A DNA stretch of 33,385 nucleotides from Bermanella sp034112325 (GTDB lineage: Bacteria; Pseudomonadota; Gammaproteobacteria; Pseudomonadales; Oceanobacteraceae). A program made the translations under genes and the position numbers. The notes beneath the pieces were generated by a model. It was not told where the DNA came from and ran no database searches. It saw only the letters and a list, made by a program, of their open reading frames with translations. The DNA lies in the NCBI GenBank assembly GCA_034112325.1, contig JAWUVO010000074.1:1-33385 (forward strand), read 5' to 3'. This document shows positions 6,507-14,341 of the stretch, one piece after another. How positions within the stretch are numbered: the stretch's first letter is position 1; the number at the start of each line of letters is the position of its first letter.

Positions 6507-6839
6507 CTAATGCATGCCACAATGATCTAACTGGAATTTTAAGGTTTGGCATTGACGTAAACAATACTGCTTAAGTTTACCCTGAGGAATTGCACAGGTT
6601 AAGTTTAAAACAGCTAAAAACACCAACCAATTTTCTTCAATAGATAATGTATTATCTATATTCATCAAACTAAACGGGTCTAAACATGGCACCATTTGAA
6701 AGCCTGAATTTACACTGTCTAGAGGAATATATTGTGTCACATTCACGGCTACTGGAACGTTAGTAGATTCGCTCATAGTTAAGTCCATAAACATGCTGTT
6801 TATGTACTCATATACCTTATTGTCATGTGTATTATTCAT
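6507..6839 (-). CDS. Unrecognised 110-residue protein between parC and parP
   Basis: I do not recognise this family. The frame starts at an ATG 3 bp past the parC stop and its TAG overlaps the region of the parP ribosome binding site, so it would be translationally coupled to both neighbours. The product is soluble-looking, without a signal peptide, with an acidic N-terminus (NNTHDNKVYEYINSMFMDL), a hydrophobic middle (ENWLVFLAVLNLTCAIPQG) and a cysteine-rich end (QYCLRQCQTLKFQLDHCGMH). The start lacks a strong ribosome binding site. In the Pseudomonas and Vibrio loci I know, parC and parP are adjacent. It could be a lineage-specific partner of the ParC/ParP system or a fast-evolving remnant of an N-terminal ParP extension. 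Confidence 0.65.
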   Translation of the reverse strand: MNNTHDNKVYEYINSMFMDLTMSESTNVPVAVNVTQYIPLDSVNSGFQMVPCLDPFSLMNIDNTLSIEENWLVFLAVLNLTCAIPQGKLKQYCLRQCQTLKFQLDHCGMH

Positions 6840-6842
6840 AAA

Positions 6843-7622
6843 CTAGGCTGCATCGGCTTTTTTTAACACCGAACTTAACAAGTGACGATACACTCTAACG
6901 CCTCGACTATCAGCATCCAGATCTGAAGGTACTTTGCCTAATTCGCTGGCGTCTCTCAATTTTGTATCTACGGGTATTGGTTCTTCAAACACCTGGTCGC
7001 CATACAGTTCTCTAATTTTTTTAAGTGCGTTAATCGACGCATGGGTACGGCGATCAAAAAGTGTCGGTATGATGGTAAAAGGTAATTGTTTTTTAGTACT
7101 TTGCATGACCATGGCCAATGTATGAGTCATGCGCTCTAGGCCTTTAACTGCTAAAAATTCTGTTTGTACTGGAATTAATAAACGCTGAGCCGCTGCTAGT
7201 GCATTTATCATTAACACACCAAGAATAGGCGGTGTGTCTATAATTACGTATTCATAATCGTCCCAAAGAGTGGCAAGCGCTTTCGAAATAACTAACCCCA
7301 TTCCACTTTGCCCAGCCACCCTTCGTTCTAAAGTAGCCAAAGCTGTACTGGCTGGAAATAAATCAATTCCCTCTTTACTAGTAGATTTAATTATTTTCTT
7401 AGATAAGCCTTCAGGGATTTTCCCTTCGTGCATAAATAAATCGAAAGTGCTGTGGTCTATATCGTCTGGATCATATTTAAAATAACTGGTCAGCGAACCA
7501 TGCGGATCAAGATCAACCATTAACACACGGTAACCCTGTTCGCGTAGCAAACCTGCAAGACATACGGTAGAAGTGGTTTTGCCCACTCCCCCTTTTTGAT
7601 TAGCAACGGCCCATACGTGCAC
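6843..7622 (-). CDS. parC: ParC, ParA-family ATPase for polar localisation of chemotaxis arrays
   Basis: The product has 259 residues. Start GTG at 7622 is supported by AAGGAG 7 bp upstream. This is a MinD/ParA deviant-Walker ATPase: NQKGGVGKTTSTVCLAGLL at residues 8-26, VLMVDLDPHGSLTSYF, YVIIDTPPILGVLMINAL and QTEFLAVKGLERMTHTLA. In Vibrio the homologue ParC forms a polar gradient and recruits CheA-containing arrays through ParP. The gene sits between motD and parP-cheW, as in the corresponding Pseudomonas locus (annotated there as a Soj-like gene). It should not be confused with topoisomerase IV subunit ParC. Confidence 0.92.
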   Translation of the reverse strand: MHVWAVANQKGGVGKTTSTVCLAGLLREQGYRVLMVDLDPHGSLTSYFKYDPDDIDHSTFDLFMHEGKIPEGLSKKIIKSTSKEGIDLFPASTALATLERRVAGQSGMGLVISKALATLWDDYEYVIIDTPPILGVLMINALAAAQRLLIPVQTEFLAVKGLERMTHTLAMVMQSTKKQLPFTIIPTLFDRRTHASINALKKIRELYGDQVFEEPIPVDTKLRDASELGKVPSDLDADSRGVRVYRHLLSSVLKKADAA

Positions 7623-7738
7623 GTTTATACTCCTTGGCCGAGCCTATTTAACTTCCGATAGTTATAAAAATCGAAGGCAATGGCTCTGTTTGTCTTTCAG
7701 AAACAAATTACTGACATAAAATAAATTTGTTCAATAAA

Positions 7739-7764
7739 TATGCACGTTTCATTCCTTGTGCATA
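7739..7764. repeat. 7-bp inverted repeat upstream of the motD stop region (motD-parC gap)
   Basis: TATGCAC (7739-7745) and GTGCATA (7758-7764) are perfect arms around 12 nt, 14 bp past the motD stop on the minus strand. It is followed only by a mixed A/T run, so at best it is a weak terminator or an mRNA 3' stem within the motD-parC gap (7623-7777). Confidence 0.35.
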
Positions 7765-7777
7765 ACATCTTATTAAA

Positions 7778-8569
7778 TTAATCAACAGCCTCTAATATAG
7801 GCTTAGCAGATAGATCTTGGTCCGTCACAATTTTTGTATTGTCTCGTTGTTTTCCTGTGCGATCGATCATAAAAATCACTCTTCTATTAATAGCTCGACC
7901 TTCATTGTCATCATTTGTGGCTATAGGGTGATATGGGCCGTAGGCCGATACCGCCAATCGAGAAGGTAAAATACTTTCCATAGTTAGCAAGTAGGCAATA
8001 CTTGATCCTTGCGAAGCCGATAGCTGCCAGTTGTTTAAACCATCACCCACTGTCACATCACTAAATACGTCTATATTGATACTGTGCTTAAACTTGCTAA
8101 ATGTCTTTGCTAGACGAATAACTATTTGTTCCCCAGCATCAGTTAACTCTCTACTACCAACACTAAATAGCTCGTCGGCTTGTACTTCTATTTGCAGCCA
8201 GTCGTTATTTTTTTCTAGATTAAATTCTGGCTGAGTAAGTAAATCCTTAATATTCTCTTGCACTAAGGCTTGTAAATTATTTTGCATATCTTGTATGTCT
8301 AAATGATCGTCGTCATGATAATTATCACCGTCGGGCTGATATATTATAGGAGGTAATATATCTGTCATTTTAATCGGTAATGAAAAAGCCGCAGACGAAT
8401 CGAACAACCCCACTAAGGCTTGACTCATACGTTCAAACTTTTGGTTATTAACCACTGACATGGCGTAAAGCACAACAAAGAATGCGAATAACAAAGTCAT
8501 AAAATCGGCATAGGAAACCATCCACCTATGCGGGTGGCTTGACTCTGGCGGTTTATGACGACGTGGCAT
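7778..8569 (-). CDS. motD: MotD, flagellar stator protein (MotB family)
   Basis: The product has 263 residues. The N-terminal HRWMVSYADFMTLLFAFFVV holds the conserved proton-binding Asp (D22) at the start of the single membrane helix. The periplasmic part ends in an OmpA/MotB peptidoglycan-binding domain (LSASQGSSIAYLLTMESILP, YGPYHPIATNDDNEGRAINR). Together with MotC it forms the second stator set known from Pseudomonas MotCD, which supports swarming and high-load torque. AGGA stands before the ATG, and the gene follows motC by 68 bp. Confidence 0.95.
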   Translation of the reverse strand: MPRRHKPPESSHPHRWMVSYADFMTLLFAFFVVLYAMSVVNNQKFERMSQALVGLFDSSAAFSLPIKMTDILPPIIYQPDGDNYHDDDHLDIQDMQNNLQALVQENIKDLLTQPEFNLEKNNDWLQIEVQADELFSVGSRELTDAGEQIVIRLAKTFSKFKHSINIDVFSDVTVGDGLNNWQLSASQGSSIAYLLTMESILPSRLAVSAYGPYHPIATNDDNEGRAINRRVIFMIDRTGKQRDNTKIVTDQDLSAKPILEAVD

Positions 8570-8637
8570 GGCAGTCCTTGCACATTAAATTTATTTTTTA
8601 TTTATTGTATAAAGTATTAAAGCTATATCGGCCGAAA

Positions 8638-9381
8638 CTAGCTTCGCTTTAAAATTTCATAACGATAGCGAATCGAGTTTGGATGCTCACCTTCAGCAAT
8701 AGCCACTAGGCCTTCTATTATTAGTTCGTTATATAAATATTCACTTTGTACAATATGCTTAAGCCGTGTGGCAATAGGCAAAAATATTAAGTTAGCACTG
8801 CCAACCCCATAAATAGTGGCAACAAACGCGGTTGCTATTCCGGGTCCAATTAATGCTGGGTCTTCTAACTTTCCAAGTACTTGCATCAAGCCCAACACCG
8901 CGCCTAAAATCCCAATAGTAGGCGCATAACCTCCAAGACTTTCGTAAACATGAGCTGATTGAAGTCCTTTGTCTTCTTGTTTGTATAAGTCTAGTTCTAG
9001 ACTACTGCGAATAGCCGCGGGGGTTTGTCCGTCTGCTAGTAGGCTTAAACCTTTTCTAGCTAGCGGCGTAGTTTCTATTTCTGCAATTTTCTCTAAGCCT
9101 AAAAAACCTTCACGACGTGCGGTTTGTCCCCATTGACACAGCATCTCTAATAAGTCATTTAAGTCATACCGTGGAGGAATTAAAAACCAACCACTTCGAT
9201 TCAAGGTATATTTAATTACCTCTAGTGGTGTTTGAACTAAAACGGCGGCAAAAGTGCCACCAAATACAATGATAAATGCCGGTCCATTTATCAATGCCGA
9301 AGTGACACCACCCTCTGCAATATTGCCAAAAACTATGGCTACAATACCCAGTATCATCCCAGTAAGGCCTAACCAGTTCAT
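8638..9381 (-). CDS. motC: MotC, flagellar stator protein (MotA family)
   Basis: The product has 247 residues with four membrane segments: MNWLGLTGMILGIVAIVFGN, then ALINGPAFIIVFGGTFAAVL, a cytoplasmic loop (about residues 60-150), then GGYAPTIGILGAVLGLMQVL and GIATAFVATIYGVGSANLIF. The conserved MotA prolines are in APTIGILG and in the last segment's surroundings. It partners MotD in a proton-driven stator. Its ATG overlaps the cheB stop (TAATG) with GAGGT upstream, so translation is coupled. Confidence 0.96.
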   Translation of the reverse strand: MNWLGLTGMILGIVAIVFGNIAEGGVTSALINGPAFIIVFGGTFAAVLVQTPLEVIKYTLNRSGWFLIPPRYDLNDLLEMLCQWGQTARREGFLGLEKIAEIETTPLARKGLSLLADGQTPAAIRSSLELDLYKQEDKGLQSAHVYESLGGYAPTIGILGAVLGLMQVLGKLEDPALIGPGIATAFVATIYGVGSANLIFLPIATRLKHIVQSEYLYNELIIEGLVAIAEGEHPNSIRYRYEILKRS

Positions 9382-10481
9382 TACTTTACCTCTTTAACCA
9401 ATAATGGACCGATATCTTGCAGCGGCAATACAGCGTCTACAATATTCGCTTTAGCCACCGCCATAGGCATACCATAAATAACACAGCTGTCTTTATCTTG
9501 TGACCAGATTGGACATCCTGCTTGCTTCATTAATTTTGCACCTTCGCAACCATCACTGCCCATGCCCGTTAAAATAATACCTAATGATTTTCTGGGAAAA
9601 TGCTTGGCAGCCGAGGCAAATGTAAGATCAACACTAGGCCGATAATTCATACGATCATCACCATCAATAACACGAACCTTGCCACGCTCTACCATCATCT
9701 GCTGACCACCTGGCGCTAACAAAGCAACACCTGGTGTTAAAGTATCGCCGTCTTTGGCAAGCCGCACAGTAATATTACAAAGACCATTTAAACGCTCTGC
9801 AAAAGCCCCAGTAAACGATGCAGGCATATGCTGAATTAATAAAATAGGTTTAGCAAAGTTAGCTGGTAAAGCGGTTAATACATTTTGCAGTGCAACTGGT
9901 CCCCCAGTACTTGTGCCAATTAAAACTAAATCTATACCGGTGAGCTTTGTATTAGGCTTTGACGAATTTATTGGTTGATTTTTATCAATCGAAACGACGG
10001 TAGGATTTTTCACTAAAGGAATTGGCGTAGCTACTGCAGATATTTTTTTTACTACGGGTATAGTCGCTGTCGCGGTATTATTATAATTACGTGCTACAGC
10101 TTTGATTTTTTCACATAACAACGACCGAATTCGATCGCCACCACGCTGTAAGTCTTCAAAGTTTTTAGGTAAAAAATCAATTGCACCAGCATCTAACGCA
10201 TCGAGTGTAACGCGGGCACCATCATAGGTAAGCGACGAAAACATTAACACTGGGGTAGGATGAACTTGCATGATATTACGCAGTGCCGTCAGTCCATCCA
10301 TGACAGGCATTTCGTAGTCCATTGTAATTACATCTGGATTGAGGCTTTGTGCTTTTTCAATCGCCTCGCGGCCATTATTTGCAAACCCTACAATTTGGAT
10401 GTCGGCTTCTGGTTTTAGTATTTCTGCAATACGTTTTTGGAAAAAACCAGAATCGTCCACTACCAATAATCTAATGGCCAT
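9381..10481 (-). CDS. cheB: CheB, chemotaxis protein-glutamate methylesterase
   Basis: The product has 366 residues. An N-terminal receiver domain shows the acidic pair (VVDDSG) and the phosphoacceptor D55 in VITMDYEMPVMDG. A variable linker (about residues 130-180) leads to the methylesterase domain with the nucleophile S191 in GTSTGGPVAL, H218 in IQHMPASFTGAFAERL, and the acidic residue in GMGSDGCEG. It demethylates or deamidates MCP glutamates and glutamines after phosphorylation by CheA. No cheR is in the window; in related genomes it lies elsewhere. Confidence 0.96.
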   Translation of the reverse strand: MAIRLLVVDDSGFFQKRIAEILKPEADIQIVGFANNGREAIEKAQSLNPDVITMDYEMPVMDGLTALRNIMQVHPTPVLMFSSLTYDGARVTLDALDAGAIDFLPKNFEDLQRGGDRIRSLLCEKIKAVARNYNNTATATIPVVKKISAVATPIPLVKNPTVVSIDKNQPINSSKPNTKLTGIDLVLIGTSTGGPVALQNVLTALPANFAKPILLIQHMPASFTGAFAERLNGLCNITVRLAKDGDTLTPGVALLAPGGQQMMVERGKVRVIDGDDRMNYRPSVDLTFASAAKHFPRKSLGIILTGMGSDGCEGAKLMKQAGCPIWSQDKDSCVIYGMPMAVAKANIVDAVLPLQDIGPLLVKEVK

Positions 10482-10511
10482 TAATTTCTCATTTTTCTAG
10501 TGGCCGTTAAT

Positions 10512-12686
10512 TTATGCAGCAATCCCGCCTCGTTTAGCGTAATGATTTAACATGCTGGGTACATCTAAAATTAACGCAATTCTGCCGTCGCCTGTAATGG
10601 TTGCCCCTGACATTCCTGGAGTACCTTGTAACATTTTCCCTAATGGTTTAATCACTACTTCTTCTTGACCAACCAATTGATCAACTACAAATCCAACTCT
10701 TTGGGTGCCCACTGAGACTACAACTACGTGCCCTTCACTTTCAGGCATTTCATCTGTTGGCTTATCTTTAAGTGGACTATCGCTAACAAGCCAACGTTCT
10801 AGATAAAATAATGGAATAGCTTTTTCACGTACTACCACCACTTCTTGCCCATCAATTACATTTTTCTTAGTTAAATCTAAATGGAATATTTCATTTACAC
10901 TAACTAAGGGAAAAGCGAATGCTTGATTTTTTATCATCACCATCAACGTAGGCATAATCGCCAATGTTAGTGGCACCTTGATCATGAACTTGGAGCCTTT
11001 GCCCATCTCAGATTCGATGGTAATAGAGCCATTTAATTGGGCGATCTTAGTTTTCACAACATCCATGCCCACACCACGGCCTGAAACTTCGCTAATTTCA
11101 GTTTTTGTGGAAAATCCTGGCGCAAATATTAAGTTAAACGATTCGCTGTCAGACAACCGATCAGCAGCATCTTGGTCCATAACCCCTTTTTCTACCGCTA
11201 TTTGCTGTAGTTTTTTAGGGTCCATACCCTTACCGTCTTCTTCAATAGACAGTAAAATATGATCACCTTCTTGCTCGGCACTTAATATAACGGTTCCGTT
11301 TTTTGGTTTACCTAAAGCCACACGTTCATCTGGCATCTCGACACCATGATCTACCGCGTTTCTAACCAAATGCACTAACGGATCGGCTAATGCTTCTACT
11401 AAGTTTTTATCTAAATCGGTTTCTTCACCACGTAGCTCTAACGTCACTTCTTTTTTCAAATTGCGCGCTAAGTCACGTACTACTCGAGGAAAACGACCGA
11501 ATACTTTTTTAATCGGCTGCATTCGAGTTTTCATCACCGATGTTTGCAAGTCACCTGTTACAACATCTAAGTTAGCAACCGCTTTTGACATAGATTCGTC
11601 AGTACTTTTTAGCCCTAAGCGCACTAGTCTGTTACGCACTAATACTAACTCGCCCACCATATTCATAATGTCATCTAAACGCTTAGTATCTACCCTAACC
11701 GTGGCTTCAGCGGCTGCCGGAGGCTCAGATTTTTTAGCTGGTGATTTAGCAGGCTCTGATTTTGCGGCGACTGGAGCGCTTTCAACTGGGGGCGGAGGCG
11801 GAGGTGGTGCCGCTGGCGTAATACTAGCGGCTGGTGCAGAATTTTCAGTTACGGTTGGGCCTTTGCCTTGACCGTGGAGCTTATCTAATAATTCTTCGAA
11901 TTCAGATTCGCTGATGTTCTCTTCATTGCCCGCTGCGGCAGATACAACAGCAGCAGGTTTGGCTGCTTCAGGAGCAGGTGCTTCAGTTGGTGATTTACCC
12001 GTACCATGAAGTTGATCTAACAGTGCATCAAATTCATCTTCGGTAATTTCATCATCCGAACCGCCTACTGTTGGCGCCACTGCACCAGGAGAAGCTGGAG
12101 CTGAAGCCCCCGCTTTTGGTTCGTCTAATGCATCTAACAAACCTTCAAATTCATCGTCGGTAATATCACCTTCACCCGCTAATATACTTTCAGCGGTTAT
12201 GGCTGCGGCTGAAGCGGCAGCCGTTTGTTCCACTGCTGGCGCAGCTGTATCTTGATCACTGGGTTGCTGAACAACTGGCGCAGCTTCTTCAGCGCTTTCA
12301 GGTTTAGAAAATTTAGAAAGGTCTTCAATTAATTGTGGATCGCATGGGCCTGGCATTTCACCACCACGCACCGTATCGAACATTTCATTTACGGTATCCA
12401 GAGCTCTAAGTACCACATCCATAAGTTCGGTAGATACTTTACGCTGACCATTTCTTAGAATATCAAATACGTTTTCGGCCACATGACAGCAATCGACTAA
12501 TGGACCTAGTTGTAAAAACCCAGCACCACCTTTTACAGTATGAAAACCACGAAATATTGAATTTAAAAGCTCTTGATCATCTGGATTATTTTCCATTTCG
12601 ACCAGTTGCTCACCCAATAATTCGAGTATCTCGCCCGCTTCTACAAGGAAGTCTTGAAGGATCTCTTCATCTGCGTCTAAACTCAT
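10512..12686 (-). CDS. cheA: CheA, chemotaxis sensor histidine kinase
   Basis: The product has 724 residues. Domains in order: Hpt (P1) with the phosphorylated H49 in FHTVKGGAGFL; a long Ala/Pro-rich linker (about 130-325) that holds three acidic motifs, ITDDEFEGLLDAL (175-187), ITEDEFDALLDQLHG (214-228) and ISESEFEELLDKLHG (258-272), plus a run of prolines near 294-300; a dimerisation helix pair (VRVDTKRLDDIMNMVGELV); the HATPase with ADPLVHLVRNAVDHG, EDGKGMD and SGRGVGMDVV; and a C-terminal CheW-like domain. No obvious globular P2 domain is seen. It is followed closely by cheB and preceded by cheZ at 12-bp spacing. Confidence 0.97.
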   Translation of the reverse strand: MSLDADEEILQDFLVEAGEILELLGEQLVEMENNPDDQELLNSIFRGFHTVKGGAGFLQLGPLVDCCHVAENVFDILRNGQRKVSTELMDVVLRALDTVNEMFDTVRGGEMPGPCDPQLIEDLSKFSKPESAEEAAPVVQQPSDQDTAAPAVEQTAAASAAAITAESILAGEGDITDDEFEGLLDALDEPKAGASAPASPGAVAPTVGGSDDEITEDEFDALLDQLHGTGKSPTEAPAPEAAKPAAVVSAAAGNEENISESEFEELLDKLHGQGKGPTVTENSAPAASITPAAPPPPPPPVESAPVAAKSEPAKSPAKKSEPPAAAEATVRVDTKRLDDIMNMVGELVLVRNRLVRLGLKSTDESMSKAVANLDVVTGDLQTSVMKTRMQPIKKVFGRFPRVVRDLARNLKKEVTLELRGEETDLDKNLVEALADPLVHLVRNAVDHGVEMPDERVALGKPKNGTVILSAEQEGDHILLSIEEDGKGMDPKKLQQIAVEKGVMDQDAADRLSDSESFNLIFAPGFSTKTEISEVSGRGVGMDVVKTKIAQLNGSITIESEMGKGSKFMIKVPLTLAIMPTLMVMIKNQAFAFPLVSVNEIFHLDLTKKNVIDGQEVVVVREKAIPLFYLERWLVSDSPLKDKPTDEMPESEGHVVVVSVGTQRVGFVVDQLVGQEEVVIKPLGKMLQGTPGMSGATITGDGRIALILDVPSMLNHYAKRGGIAA

Positions 12687-12698
12687 CCCTACGCTCCT

Positions 12699-13481
12699 TT
12701 AAAACCCGAGACTGGACAATAGGTCGTCCACGTCAACTTGGTCTGATGCAACATCTTCTTTATCTTCAGCGTTAATTTGAGGACCAACCCCTTGTAATGG
12801 ATCGGTATCTTGGATTTCTGCTTCAGCTTGTTTGTGCTTAATACCCGTCATTTGATCTACATGGCCAGCCATAGCGACCAAACCCACCAAGCGAGACTCA
12901 ACATCTGTCACCATGGTGGTTATTTTTTGTATTACTTGTCCGGTTAAATCTTGAAAATCTTGCGCTAGCAATATTTCATTTAAATTTCCGTTAAGCTTTT
13001 TAGTATTAGCATCAGTACTGTCTAAAAAAGTACTGACCCGCTTAGTTAATGTTCTAAAGTCGGCGGCACCTAATTCTTTATTAAGAAAGCGGTTCCAGTC
13101 TTGTTTTATATCAGCCGCTTCAGTAGCAATATTTTGCGAAATTGGAAGTGCTGCATCAACCATGTCCATTGTTTTGTTGGCCGCCTTTGCGGTCATATTG
13201 ACAACATAATTTAGGCCTTCATGGGCTTCGTCTATTTCTGAACCCGCACCTTGCACACCACTGTCTAACTTAAAGTTTTTTATCGATTCATGTAATGCGC
13301 GAGTCAGTCGACCAATCTCTTGATAAAGATTTTGGTCTCTAACCTTCTGTAAATCTTCTATTAATCCTACTGCTCCAGCAACATCATTGTCTTCTAGTCG
13401 ACTAACAAGTTCTTTTGCCTTGTCACCAAATAGTTTCTCAAAGCTGTCTTCGGTAGTAGTCTCTACATCCTGTGATGCCAT
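12699..13481 (-). CDS. cheZ: CheZ, CheY-P phosphatase
   Basis: The product has 260 residues and is mostly helical. The phosphatase motif LLAQDFQDLTGQVIQKI carries the catalytic Gln and Asp expected for CheZ. The C-terminal peptide VDVDDLLSSLGF is the CheY-binding tail, separated from the helical bundle by an acidic linker. Its presence confirms the CheY-CheZ route of signal termination. An AGGAT lies upstream of the ATG, and the gene is 13 bp from cheY. Confidence 0.96.
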   Translation of the reverse strand: MASQDVETTTEDSFEKLFGDKAKELVSRLEDNDVAGAVGLIEDLQKVRDQNLYQEIGRLTRALHESIKNFKLDSGVQGAGSEIDEAHEGLNYVVNMTAKAANKTMDMVDAALPISQNIATEAADIKQDWNRFLNKELGAADFRTLTKRVSTFLDSTDANTKKLNGNLNEILLAQDFQDLTGQVIQKITTMVTDVESRLVGLVAMAGHVDQMTGIKHKQAEAEIQDTDPLQGVGPQINAEDKEDVASDQVDVDDLLSSLGF

Positions 13482-13494
13482 GGATACATCCTAA

Positions 13495-13881
13495 TTATCC
13501 GTCTACACGTTCAAAAATCTTTTCGATTTTCTCTTTTAGTACGGCGGCCGTGAATGGCTTAATTACATAACCATTTACGCCAGCCTGTGCAGCTGCCACT
13601 ATTTGATCTCGCTTTGCCTCAGCTGTAACCATTAACACTGGCAAAGTTTTAAGACGCTCGTCTTCACGTACATGCTTAAGCAATTCAATTCCTGTCATGC
13701 CGGGCATATTCCAATCCGTCACTAAAAAATCAAAGTCGCCATTTTGCAACATGGGCAATGCTGTGACACCATCATCCGCTTCTTGAGTATTGGTAAAACC
13801 CAAATCTCTCAATAAGTTTTTGATAATTCGCCTCATCGTAGAGAAGTCATCAACTACGAGAATTTTCATATTTTTATCCAA
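13495..13881 (-). CDS. cheY: CheY, chemotaxis response regulator
   Basis: The product has 128 residues and is a single receiver domain. The acidic pair is at 11-12 (VVDDFSTMRRI), the phosphoacceptor D56 is in LVTDWNMPGMTG, then come TAEAK with the switch Thr and the conserved Lys in VIKPFTA. Phospho-CheY binds the motor switch. I chose the TTG at 13881 because GGGAGGTA (13885-13892) stands 5 bp upstream; the ATG at 13869 would be too far from it. That ribosome binding site is complementary to sequences after fliA (see findings). Confidence 0.95.
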   Translation of the reverse strand: MDKNMKILVVDDFSTMRRIIKNLLRDLGFTNTQEADDGVTALPMLQNGDFDFLVTDWNMPGMTGIELLKHVREDERLKTLPVLMVTAEAKRDQIVAAAQAGVNGYVIKPFTAAVLKEKIEKIFERVDG

Positions 13882-14341
13882 AGCTACCTCCCAGTGCCCT
13901 AGCCAAAGCCTAATTACATAATTTTAGTCTAGACACTATTGCTAGGTTATCCAGCGTGGTTTTTAGTGTTTTACAGCGGTCGGCTGAATTAGACTATTTA
14001 AATGTAATTCGTATTTAAGCTTTAACACGATCCTTTCTGAACATATAAATTTAGTCTAGTACAGATTATCGACCTGACTGTTTGAATATTGATTTAATTT
14101 TACCAATCAGGCTCTTTTTGTCTGGTATTAATATCTTCATAAATCTATTTTAGTGAATTCAGGGGCTATACCTCCTATTTTATTAGGCTTGTTTTAAGAT
14201 CGAAAATAAACAATATTAAAGCACTCCCTTCGGTATCAAACAGGAATGCTAATAGGCATAGAATTAACAACGGAATGCACTGAATAAATAGGTTAGTGCG
14301 AGGGAGGTATATACAAAGGAGGTAAACTACTTGGCAAGTAA
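13882..14341. other. fliA-cheY intergenic region with repeated GGAGGTA motifs
   Basis: No gene is called in these 460 bp. The region holds a sigma28-type promoter (14066-14092). GGAGGTA motifs occur on the plus strand at 14303-14309 and 14318-14324, and on the minus strand at 14169-14175 and in the cheY ribosome binding site. On the minus-strand RNA the first two read UACCUCC, i.e. anti-Shine-Dalgarno. TATACCTCC (14167-14175) and GGAGGTATA (14303-14311) form a perfect 9-bp inverted repeat. A 24-codon frame at 14066-14140 (minus) lacks a suitably placed ribosome binding site. Confidence 0.6.
14066..14092 (-). promoter_or_regulatory. Sigma28 (FliA) promoter for cheY-cheZ-cheA
   Basis: On the minus strand TCAA (14089-14092), a 15-bp spacer and GTCGATAA (14066-14073) match the FliA consensus TAAA-N15-GCCGATAA at the right spacing, with one mismatch in each box. 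A transcript from here would have a leader of about 175 nt before the cheY start. The gene for the cognate sigma factor, fliA, lies just upstream. Confidence 0.72.

Noticed and set aside
6843..7622. Possible chromosome or plasmid partition ATPase
   Set aside because: There is no parB partner or parS-like site, and its place between motD, parP and cheW points to the chemotaxis ParC instead.
11461..11871. Plus-strand 136-residue Gly/Ala/Ser-rich frame opposite cheA
   Set aside because: It is a shadow of the CheA linker; the glycine run is the complement of the proline run.
14066..14140. 24-codon minus-strand frame (MKILIPDKKS...) in the fliA-cheY gap
   Set aside because: The nearest AGGAGG is 30 bp away, the frame overlaps the sigma28 promoter, and the resemblance to the CheY start is only a few residues.
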